This document shows, in pieces, positions 23,457-33,294 of a DNA stretch of 64,000 bases. Below the pieces are notes generated by a model. That model was not told the origin of the DNA. It ran no database searches and worked only from the letters and a program-made list of their open reading frames with translations. Position 1 is the first letter of the stretch. Each line of letters opens with the position of its first letter. This DNA comes from Effrenium voratum (taxonomy: Eukaryota > Sar > Dinophyceae > Suessiales > Symbiodiniaceae): the NCBI GenBank assembly GCA_963377175.1, contig CAUJNA010003736.1:351399-415398 (forward strand), read 5' to 3'. Made by a program: the position numbers and the translations under genes.

Positions 23457-25196
23457 CCGGACGCTTTGGGGGGCTTTCCCAACAGGAAGGTCGTCTTTCG
23501 AAGCCCTCCGCTCGTCCGCTTCCATGGGTAGTCGACCTTCCCAGCCCGGGGAGGCCATCCTGGCCCAGCTCGCGGCAGTCTCGGATGAGGACGGGATGAC
23601 TTGGATTTTCGAAGATCGGGCGGGTTTTCCTTTGCGTTCTCCTCAAGCCAACCCCCCCCCAAAGAAAGGTTCCCGGCAAATGAACAAACAGAGCGAAACC
23701 CATAAGGCATATGAATCAAATAGACACCTTGACTTGAGGCATTTTCGGTGCGGAGAAAAACAACAACTCTGCAGGCAGATGAGGATCGCAAGCACGCGCG
23801 CTTCCTGTTCTTGGGCAGCACTGGGTGTCTCGCTGTTGCTCATGGGCTCCAGAACATGAGGCGAGTTGCACCTTTGAATTCTAAGGCTCAGCATGTTCGA
23901 ATACAGCAGCAACTTGGCAGATCTCAGATGCATCGCTTATCCCAACATGGCGTTCTGGGGTGTCTTGGTTAATTACCGTTTTTCATGAACGGGGGATTTT
24001 CTGGGTTCCATGTCCGTGGGGCAATCGAAGCATGCCCAGGTTTCTTGAGCATGATGAAGGACCGGTGGCGTTGGCGCCCAACACCTGGCTTTGCGTCAAC
24101 AAGTCCTGAAATGGATGTCGGTATCCTTGGGTGTTGGTTTATCGGTTTGTCTTGTAAAAGGGGTCGGCCCTCCAAAGAAATGGGCGGAAAAAAGAACTCG
24201 ATCGCTCCCAGCTATATGATTCCTTAAACTTCCGGGCTAGAGTTTAGAGTTGGATTCATGACATATCCCACTCAAAGTTTCGCTGGCAAGGGATCAACAA
24301 ACCAAGATAAGATTTCCACGAGCTTTCCGATACAATCCCAAAAAGGGGTTTTCTCTTCAGACACGGCGAAGCAACGCGTCCAACTGTTTGGAGTCCGTAT
24401 ACCATCCCCCCAAAAAGACAACCCACGAGAGGGCCTTCCAAGCATCGCCCATCCGATTTGTCAGGAGCTGTGCCGCTCTGCTCCCGCGGAAAAGCGCCCA
24501 GAGGCCGATCAATCCAACCCCGAAGTGAAGGCCAAGAGGCGGCCCCAGCCATGAATAGATGTAGATTTGGGGGCATGTCGATTTTTCAGGGTACCCCGTT
24601 TAGAGTGCAAGGTTTTGACCGCAACTCATCTTTCGCACAGGAGGTATGTGGGTTGTCTTAGCAGAATGAGCCCTGTTTTTTGGATAGGGTGGAATCGCAA
24701 CCAAAAGGGAGGCCAACATTTGAGGGGCCACTTGGCCTGATTTTGACACCTGCTTATCTGCTTATGCAGGTGTTTAGGTGTGTCGTTTTTTTAAGGGGTG
24801 CCCCCTTTGGGTTTGGCTTGTGTACTCATCCTCCGCCTCCTCAGATCATCCTTCCGCCCTCCTCCCCCCTCCTCCCCCCCCCTCCTTCCTCCCCGCCCCT
24901 CCTCATCATGCTCTTTCTTTCGCAGCCCAAGCTTTTGCTTTCACGAGTTCGCTGGCGCCCAGGTGGACAAAGTCTCCAGGCCCTGTGGCTACAACTGAGG
25001 GCGGCGTTTGAACAAGTCCTGGCCAACTCAGATCCAGTTTTCGGGCGTGCAACTCTGTGAAGAGTTGGTATTCCGTTTTTGAGGTGGGTGGATGAAAGGG
25101 ACACCAACCCTCCATTTCTTTTGAGAGGGGGGGTGTCCCACATTGTCAGACACACCCAGCCGCTTTTGTGAGCTCGGTGAGGATTCCTGCCCTGAG
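23457..25196. other. Upstream of the carbamoyltransferase exons; possible missing 5' exons
   Basis: Exon-like patches lie at 23524-23606 (+), about 23885-23960 (+), about 24045-24105 (+), 24455-24555 (+) and 24926-25045 (+). None shows the carbamoyl-phosphate motif (S-T-R-T-R type) expected at the N-terminus of the downstream gene, so I cannot say which belong to it. A pyrimidine-rich tract (24830-24925) precedes the last patch and resembles a long splice-acceptor tract. Confidence 0.4.
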
Positions 25197-28100
25197 GCTG
25201 TCAAAGACAGCCTGAGGCTGTACGCTAACGTCGCGAATGTGAAACTCATGCGGCGAAAAAATCGATTTCGGGCCCGCCTTCGCCCGCCTTCGCCCGCCTT
25301 CGCCGGATGCGGAGTCGACCAATGAGTCATTCCAAAGCCGGCCAGGTGTCCTCCATCCCAGTCATCAATGCTTTAGATGACTATGGGCAGCTGGGCCGCA
25401 GTAGTCCAAGACGCGGGCTGCTGGGTTCAAATTTTGCACAGTACCAGCTGCATTTGCCGTTTTTTTTCTTCTTCTGTTTTTTCTTTTTTCTTTTTTTGGC
25501 TTTTCGCAGGCACCCAATGCAGATGATGGCAGACCTGCTTACGATTTTCGAACACAAGGCGCGGATCGGAAGTTTCTCCCATGTCGCGGATTCGCTGCCT
25601 CGCAGGGAGCCCTGAAAGACTTCACCATGGCTTATATGGGCGACTTGGAAAACAATGCTGGAACCTCAGCTGCCAAGCGGTGCATAGGGCGGCAGAAAAG
25701 GCCCGCGGCTCGCAGTCGAAGGGGACAGGCAATTTGGAAAGGATAGGCGCGGACAGGGTTCCACCTTGACCCCAAAGTAAGCCTCAACCAAGGGGCGGCT
25801 TCTGGGTTTCGGCTCCTTACTGGAACCTGTGGTGCTGAGAGATGGCTCCACTCCAGGTAACCTATGATTTGATGAGCCGGGCGCTCAGAGGGACAGTTCC
25901 AAGGAGGCCTCAAATCGGAGAAACCAAATCCGTTCCGATTAAAAAGGGGGTCCTGCGGCGATATTGCCAGCTTTTTTTTAAAACACTTCGGTGGGGCAAT
26001 GTTTCCCGTGGGTTTTGCTTGGGTGGCTATCGGTCTTGGGTAAGTTCCTGTCGTTTTGATGGTAGTGTTGTCGGCTACTCATGTCGCTCTCAAATTTGGT
26101 ATGCTGAGAGTTTGACCGGAGACAGCTGTTCACTCGAACTCAGGAACTGCGGCACTGATGGGCTACAACATGAACATGGCGTGCTTCCAAGGGGAGTGGC
26201 GTACGAAAACCCTCGTCAGCCCCGTGTTACCGTGGCTCGTGCGTGTATGATTACCTGGAGTCTCCTTCTGACCCTTAAAAAATGGTTGGCCATTGCCCAA
26301 AATAATGGGGTCATTGACCCAGTTTTAAAGGGTCATGGAGACTCCAGGTATGTCTTTTCGGATCGGGCGCCCGTTTCGGTGGGGAAACGCCCATGTGGAG
26401 ACACCCTGGGCTTGCCGGATGCTCCGAGGCTGGAGCCGGGGAAATTGAGAAAGGAGCCGGGCACTCGGCTGAAGGGCAAAGCATGGGACATGCTTGGTGT
26501 CCAACCCAAAACCGTCTTGTATGTTTTTTTTGCTCTCTACTTTACTTCTTTGTTTTTTTGTCTAATACAGATCAAACTCCACTTTGCCTTTGAGTTTATG
26601 GGCCCAAAACACAGGTTAGTTGACCAAAAGAGCGTCCCCCTTCATTGTGATCGGCATGCAGTTGACCCAGGCTCGGTGCTTGGAAGGCATGCCATCAACC
26701 CGTGAAAAGGATGAACATTTGGCCATGGTTCCTCTAAACCGTCTAAAGGGGACTGTGCATGGCCAAACTCCCGCACTTGGGATGAAGGAAAGGTACTGTC
26801 GACGGACAACATCCACTTTAAAGTCATGGTTGAAACCATAACGTTTGTTGGTATTTACTTTGGGGAATCGACTCATTTTTCCGGGTTTCTGAAGTGGTGC
26901 GATTTATGGATTTCGCATCCATTCAGGGCCTCCAGGCAAGTGCCCGCCGTAAGGCCTCTGGCTGGTTTGTTTTGACCGTTCCCGAGGTATGGAAGGAAGT
27001 GAATGCAATGGCGGAGAAGACCGGGCCGGGAGCTCGGTGAAGTTTTCGGGTCTGACGGTTTTTTTGGAGGTTGCCCTGTTGAGATTGCGAAAAAGGGGAG
27101 CCAAAAGGAGAATGAACCGCTTTTGTTTTTTCTAATATTATATATATATATATCCATAATACATATATATATATATATTTGGGGGGGTGCCCTAGCTCAA
27201 AATCTCTGGTTCATGTCTCAAGTTGGATGTCGACCACTCCAAACAGAGCCCAGTGGATTTTTCATTTGGGCTGCCCATGACAGCAGCCAATGAACAAACT
27301 CCGCATTTGTTCAGCTTGGTCTGGCGAGTCTGGGGGAGTGGGTCAGACGGGTTGTTGGGGTGCGGCCCTGGAAGCCTCTCCCTCCAGCTGAAGTTTTGAG
27401 GGAGGTCGCGGAAAAGCGAAGTTGGCCTCGTGTGTGCCTGTACCCCATACAAAAAACATCCCCAGACCCCAGCTTCGAGATGTGGCTTCGAGTGAGGGTT
27501 TTTCGGGGGGAATTTTCATCTTGCGATCCAATGATCAATCTTTGGGCGTCCGGAGCCCAAGCCCAGACTCATTGAGCCTTGAGAGAGCTCTCAGGGCGAA
27601 GGTGCAAGTGCTGCCCACAGCAAAGGAGGCACGCCGCGCATGCCGCGCGCGCCGAGACCCACCGGTTTTTGCCGGGGGCTAGACATTTCGATGGGGGAAC
27701 CTGAGAATGACCCAAAAAAGACCGGAGCTCTTTTGTCGCCTTTGTGAACACTTCTGAACCTTGCGCCGGTTTTTTTGGTGATGTCCAAACATTGCATGGA
27801 TGGCGAGGCCATCACTGGCGTGGATGCGGTCTACTGCGACAGCTGGATGAGCCGTGGCCCGAGCGAAGCTGGATATTTTTTTCATGATGCGACCCTGGAG
27901 GGCAGAAAACATCCCGTGTCTAGGTCCCCCAGTAGTGCCCTTTCTCTCCCCTTTTTTGGGGGAGGGTTCCCCTACAAAAATAGACTACAGAAAAAAGGGT
28001 ATGGAGGACCTAGGTGTCAATAGGAGGTGTGCCCGAAAGTGATGAATCAATGAATGTTTCGGCTGTTGAGGGTAGTTCTCCCCAATCAGAATCAACCAGG

Positions 28101-29154
28101 GGTCATTCGATTCCTGAAATTTCCATTACTCTCTTACCTTTTGCACATGAAACCGTTCGACGTTCTGTTGGGTCGGGGGGTGCTGGTTTGGACCATTTTC
28201 CTTTGAAAGGGACCATTTCCCGAACGTCAGGTTCCATTTAAAAAATGGTGGGAGGGTGTACCGAAACACACCACCCCCCCCAACCCTCTAGTCTGGGTCC
28301 ATTTTGGTCTTCAAGAAGAACGCATCCCCCCCCCCAAGGTGTGCGTGCCGGGGAATTTGCCCAGGCTATGGCATTCCAAAGGACGAGGAGGAGGCCAGAA
28401 AAAAGCTCTTCATGCCTTTCCAGGCGCTTTCCTCGCAAAAATAGTCATGAAAAAGCACGAAGATCGCCTGTGTCGCGGAGTTTAGGTCACCACGGATCTC
28501 ATGAAGTTTGCCAAGCCCGATGCAATCTTCATGAATTGCTCGAGTCTCAGAGTCGGGAATGCCAGTTGCAGAATAATATGTGGGTGTGCCTTTTCTTAGG
28601 GTACCCCCCCCCCCCCCCCAAAAAGAATTCTGGTTTGCCTTCTGGTTTCCCTTGAACACCGCACAAAATGGGTACCCTGAAAAAGACACACCCATGTACT
28701 CCTATGCATTGTATAATGACCCCACGTCGATTCCACCCCCAAAGCACATGCAGAGTGAGCTAAAAGACCACGGGGCAGGCTTGCCTGCGGCCCGCGGCAT
28801 GGAGCAGACGGCAGAAGTCATTGACGGACCACAGTGGCTTCCTGAGAAACTGAGCGGAGTTGTTTGATCGAAGCAAGTGACATCTAAGTTAGAGGGTTTA
28901 GACAACCATTGCAAGGGTTCCTGCGGACCATGACCCATATAAGGGGTCTTGACCATGGCACGCTTTTCAACGGCCTGGACTGTCCCTGGTGTTTTGGGAT
29001 GGTTTTGAGAGACTGCAAGGCTGACTTGTGAGTCAGCGTCTGCATGAGGTCTGTCGTATTTGACCAAGCTGAAAACCGCCTCCATGCGCAGAAGGCTCGT
29101 TTGAGCTTCCGCAGGAATCGGGGGACGCCGGGCGACGCCAGATGCGTTGCTTGA
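25197..29154 (+). CDS. Ornithine/putrescine carbamoyltransferase-like gene, split by introns; 5' end not found
   Basis: Exons that splice in frame: 25197-25252, 25315-25386, 25510-25558, 25606-25656, 25857-25875, 26144-26195, 27595-27628, 27808-27850, 28365-28423, 28486-28537, 28779-28833 and 29049-29154 (stop TGA). Family signatures appear in the right order: SIPVINALDDYGHPMQ (the HPxQ motif), MAYMGDLENNVTYDLM (the GD-NN motif), AVYCDSWMSYG (the SMG-type loop), FMNCLPAARG (usually HCLP) and VFDQAENRLHAQKA (C-terminal signature). The enzyme would carbamoylate ornithine or a related amine. About 215 residues are recovered of roughly 300; the N-terminal phosphate-binding part is missing. Most introns start GC, and two start GT. 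The exon 6-7 junction and the start of exon 8 (possibly about 30 bases upstream) are uncertain. The family call is firm; the substrate is not. Confidence 0.85.
26252..26350. mobile_element. 99-bp inverted-repeat element inside intron 6
   Basis: TACCTGGAGTCTCC at the left and GGAGACTCCAGGTA at the right are exact inverted copies. The arms continue as GACCCTTAAAA and TTTTAAAGGGTC. It is probably flanked by TA, suggesting Tc1/mariner-like mobilisation. Only this copy is seen in the window. Confidence 0.75.
26795..26926 (+). mobile_element. MITE family A in intron 6 (diverged)
   Basis: It contains GGTTGAAACCAT, GTTTGTTGGTATTTAC, GGGGAATCGA and GTGGTGCGATTTATGGATTTCG in the family order. The left inverted end is more diverged than the right. 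Confidence 0.65.
27125..27180. repeat. (TA)n microsatellite
   Basis: Two TA runs separated by CCATAATACA; together they would fold as a hairpin. Located in intron 6 of the carbamoyltransferase gene. Confidence 0.9.
27916..28017. mobile_element. 94-bp element with CTAGGTCC inverted ends and GTGT duplication, in intron 8
   Basis: The element spans 27920-28013. It begins CTAGGTCCCCCAG and ends TGGAGGACCTAG, and is flanked on both sides by GTGT. It is the compact form of the 3.66-kb element at 12791-16446 and shares ATAGACTACAGAAAAAAGGG-like sequence with it. Confidence 0.85.
28170..28256 (+). repeat. Dispersed repeat family E, in intron 8
   Basis: Contains TGGTTTGGACCATTTTCCTT and GGGACCATTTCCCGAA. 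Its reverse complement is recognisable at 31645-31733. Non-coding, and probably a transposon remnant. Confidence 0.6.
28581..28694. mobile_element. Inverted-repeat element, family B, in intron 10
   Basis: The left arm TGGGTGTGCCTTTTCTTAGG with GGTACC is inverted in the right arm, GGGTACC then TGAAAAAGACACACCCA. The centre holds a long C-run followed by AAAAA. It fills about half of the 241-base intron. Confidence 0.8.
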
Positions 29155-29804
29155 TGGTTCCCAGCCATGGGAAATGGAGAGCGGACGTTTGGGCTGAATT
29201 AAAAGAGGGGCTTAAGGCTTATGAGATAGCCCACGCAAAGTTTGGCTTTTGGCAAGGGACCAATGAACCAAGTTGGTCAAAGAGGTTCTTCGAGGACTGG
29301 TGTATCCTCGTAAACAGATCTTGTTAAAAACCGCTACTGTTTATCCTTGTTGTTCTCCCACCAAAGTGGACGAGCGGCTGGTTGTTGAAACAAACTAATT
29401 TACCCTACCATGGAATGCTTTGCGTCTAGGCCTTGCTTGTCTTCCTCATTGCCCCTCAGCGCTTCTCCGAGATTGTGGGCGTTGGGGCACAGCCCGGCAG
29501 GCCGATCGCGCGATCTCTCGTCTTTTTTTTTTTTTGCCTGGGGGTCAGTCCAAATGTCGTCTATGGTCCGTTTAAGAGGGATCGTTGACTCTCAAATTCC
29601 AAAAAGCAATACCAGGAAATGCCCTAGCCTTCCCCATCACGGGTCTAGCATATTTCGAGCGCTGTGACGTCACTGACAAACGGATGGGTAGTTCACAGGG
29701 ACAGGACCCAACAAGTTCAGAAGGCAGGTCGCAAAGTACCCAAAGGCTGGGGGCTGCGATGCACACGAAGGCCACTTGGGAGTTTTCAGGGATGGATGTT
29801 GGAG

Positions 29805-29932
29805 CTATGGTGGATGGTCGAAGTCCGTTCGCACCACTTTGAAACGATGGGAAACCATTGCTTGTTGGTATTTACAGGGGAATCATCATTCTAGGGTTTC
29901 TTAAGCGGTGCAGGATTTCGTCCATCCACAGT
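29805..29932 (+). mobile_element. MITE family A, 128 bp
   Basis: Begins TGGTGGATGGTCGAA-like sequence after TA and ends GATTTCGTCCATCCACAG followed by TA. The interior (CACTTTGAAACGATGG, TGTTGGTATTTACAGGGG) is close to the copies at 35541 and 36056. Confidence 0.85.
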
Positions 29933-30916
29933 AGGGCCACTTTTGTTTAGAAGCGGTCAATACTGCCTGACGTGCTGAGGTTGGCGTAGCATCCATGGTC
30001 CCAAAAGCCATACCTGGAAAAACATCGATGGCCGGCAGATGGTCAGGCCAAAAGCGGTGGACTGAGAGGCTCTCTCGAAATATGGCGAGCCGAGACCACG
30101 AGTCAAAAAAAATAAAAAATGGATTGGCTCGTCAAAAAAATGGATTGGGGCCACCCAACATGGATTTCCAGTTTCGCTTTTTGGTTTCGTGACGCCAAGG
30201 TGAAAAGGGTACCCTCCACAGACACACACACACACACTGATGGAGCTACGGTGTGGAAAGTATCGGAGATCGAGTATTGGATATTCACTTCGATCAACAG
30301 TCGCTTGACTGGAATTCGTGCCTTTTGGGGCGCGCCTGGAGGGCGCATGCCTTTCACCGCGGGTTTGCATCTTCCCGCCGGGACTCAGACTTGGGGCAGC
30401 CACACAATGGCCGGCTTTCCTTTCCAACTTTCCCTAAAAGGGATCTACCAGTCAACGCCCAACGCCTGTGCTGGGAAGCGTTCGTTTGCCTGGGAAGCGC
30501 AAGCCCGCAGAAGATCTGTCAGCATTCGATTTACCGTGAGTCTCTTGAGATCTCTTGACATCGACGCAACCGAGATCCCGTGGACCGTCCATGAGCCGCA
30601 AAAAGTCGTGCGAAAGCAGCAGCGGCACAGAGGTAGCCCCAAAAACCCGTGTTGGCCAATTTTGCTCGGGGGCTCTACTCCCTGGTCTCATGTGGAGAAC
30701 AAGCCCCCCTCTGAAGCCTTAGACAAGTGTAGGTGATGCCAATTGGGTGTTTTTCGTCTCCACTGCCGTCGTGTTGGGTAAGATGAGCATGACAGCCTTG
30801 GCCAGGATCTCTACGTCATATCTGAGTCTGCCTATGGCCTGCGAGGCCAGACGAGTCTTTGTGGCGAATGAACTGTTGCGCGCGAGAAGACGTCCATTTG
30901 GTCAAGAATATTTTAG

Positions 30917-30985
30917 CTTTCCCCTGTTGGTTTTGAAGGGAATCTATCACTACTGGACATATTTTTATTTCTTTCCCGGGGACTT
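30917..30985 (+). repeat. Duplicated 67-bp segment, copy 1
   Basis: Shares GGGAATCTATCACTACTGGA, then CATAT, TTTATTT and GGGGACTT, with 35871-35936. Both copies end in a pyrimidine tract like a 3' splice site; copy 2 ends in CAG while this one has CGG. Confidence 0.8.
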
Positions 30986-31644
30986 CCCAAAGGTCAGGAA
31001 CCCCATCCGCATCCACCTTCGATTTGGGTGTCCAATTCAAGTCATCAGCTGTGGGAGGGGACGGGGAGTTGACTTATCGTGGCAGAAGAGGTCCAAACCT
31101 CAGGTTTTTGAAGACACCCCCCGGCCTTTGCCTGGAATGAAACTGGGAAGTCAACCCCTCCGCCCGGGATGTCGTTTTGGATTGTCGACACAAGCAAACT
31201 AACGTGCCAAAAAGGACACCTACGCGCCTTTTGAATGGTTACAGTTCCAGAAAGACGCCAACATGAAACAAGCATTCAAAGGGCTCTCAAGTTTGCCTTC
31301 ACGAATCTGAGCTGTTGGTGTCAAGGGATCCCTAAACTTATATTAATTGATTTTCCCTTTAAACCAATCGACCAACCACCCCTACATGCGTCCGATTTTT
31401 TGGGGAACCTCCTTCCGCTCGGCGGTTCAGCGGCACCCCACAAATGGGACCGATGTGGGGTCCCCCGGCTTTTCCTCTTCGCGACTCCGCGACCGCGGAA
31501 CCGGCAGAACCGCCAGGGGACGTGAAGCCGCTGCACTTCACGAGGCAAAGGCAGCGCTTCAAGGACTTCCTGCCGCAGGTGGAGCATGCCGTGCAGCCCA
31601 GCGCTTCGCTTCTTGCGGCCGGTTTTGGCACTGCAGCCTCCTGG

Positions 31645-31733
31645 TCCCTCCACCGATTTTTTACCTCACGCTTTCGGGAAATGGTGCCTTTACAAGGAAG
31701 ATGGTCCAAACCAGGACTCCCAAAAAGAACCTC
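31645..31733 (-). repeat. Dispersed repeat family E, inverted copy
   Basis: Reverse complement of the segment at 28170-28256: TTCGGGAAATGGTGCC and GATGGTCCAAACCAGGA are the matching parts. Confidence 0.6.
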
Positions 31734-33202
31734 GAATGACATCCGGGGATGCATGAAGGTTTCTTGGACGTTTGGACTGAGGGATTGTCATGTGGAGATC
31801 ACTACGACTTGTCCACACAACCGAAGCTACCGAGACAGGGTATTTAAGCACAAAGCAGCCACTGGGACGCAATTGTACTATCAAGCAAAAGATGAAGGGC
31901 TGCGTAGGAACAGGGGTTTTCTTCCTACATCCCTTTCGGGGTGGTTTGAATATCACCATCTGAAGTTGAACCAATCTTGGTTGAGTTGCTGTTTATTTGA
32001 GTGATATTCAAAGGGGACACACGGGAGTGTGTTTTGTTGAGGGCACCCTATTTAGGGAGTCGTTTAAAGGGGGGCAGGGGCTCCTGTTTGGTGTTTGGAT
32101 GTATCCTGTAAGGAACCCTGAAACGGCACAGAAAGGTTTGCCATCATTTTTGTAGGCAAAGCAGCCAGCCAAAAGCAAACTAGGAAGCCAAGTTGGAACT
32201 TTCGAAACCCGGCCGGGTCAAGTCCTTCTATTCGGACTAGTCGGGGTTCCGTGTTCCTTTGGATTCCCTTTCAAGCCTTTTGCAAGGGGGTGTCCCAGTC
32301 CCAAAGAGAGGCACCCAAAATGGGCGTGCGTTTGGTGTCATCGACGTTAGGTGTGGTTTCTCTACCCACAAAAGCCAGGGCATGATAATCCAATCCACTC
32401 CCATCCCGGAAATGGTTCAAGTCCAATCCAAACCAGTCCAAACCACGGCGGCCGTCTTGGGCAACGGGGCAAACTGAGATCTTGCTGGACAATTGCTCCA
32501 AGTACTCCCGAGAGATCGAGAAGCTGCGCCAAGAGCGACGGGCCTGGATGGCTTTTTGGAAGGATGCAACGGAGTCGTGTGTCTTTTTTCGCGGGTTCTG
32601 CTTTTTCGAGTTTGAAGGGACACCAAAGCAAACGAACCATTTGGGGAGGCCGTCATTTTTGGTTTAGCACGTATGGAGGTCAAGCAATATGTAACAAAGG
32701 GTGGCTTCCTGTTTGTATGGTGTTTTGGGGCGGCCTAGGAGCCAACAACAAATGCAGGAAGCTAGTCGGGAGTGCCTTTTTTTTGTTTTGGTGGGTCGGT
32801 TTGGACATGATTTCGCTTTGTAAGGATTGTAAGGCTCACTAAATGCGGGCGAGACCCAAACATACGCTTGGGGGGGGGGGGGAAGCTGAGGCAGTAGTTC
32901 TCGGCCTGCCTTTTGGGGAACTGCCACCTTTTTTTCGGGGGAGATGGCCGGATTGGAAGCGGCCGAGGCGCCATTTCCTTGGGGAGTTATGTCTGTGATT
33001 CGCCATCTGCATTCGGAGGGCCATTTTTGAGGGAGTCCCCATTTTTGAGACAGGGGCCAGCCCCCGAACTCAGGAAGTCCACCAAGAGGAAGAAGGGTGG
33101 CGTGTGCGCCCGAGCAAGCGAGCAAGCGAGCGAAGAGGTTCAAGTGTTTTACTCTATGGCCCTGGCTGCGTGCCCCCAAAGAATACCCTTACATGGGTAC
33201 TG

Positions 33203-33294
33203 GTATGGGTCACAACTAAACCACCAGGAGTTGGACCGCAGGCAGTGCATGTTTCCGTTTGGGCCAGCTATTTCGGGTACCACTTTTTGACCCG
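33203..33294 (+). mobile_element. Small inverted-repeat element, family C
   Basis: Starts GTATGGGTCACAACTAAACC and ends GGGTACCACTTTTTGACCCG; 92 bp, matching the copies at 16726 and 37331. Confidence 0.7.

Larger units (their letters stand above)
29155..33202. other. Unassigned sequence with exon candidates and repeats
   Basis: Exon-like patches: about 31500-31620 (+) and 32478-32551 (+); the latter encodes a helical, coiled-coil-like peptide after an AG. Transposon-like repeats inside this stretch are listed separately. No complete gene is identified. Confidence 0.35.

Noticed and set aside
25842..26705. A 287-codon uninterrupted frame as a single gene
   Set aside because: It runs through introns 5 and 6 of the carbamoyltransferase gene; only about 19 bases of it (25857-25875) are exon, and the rest has no protein-like pattern.
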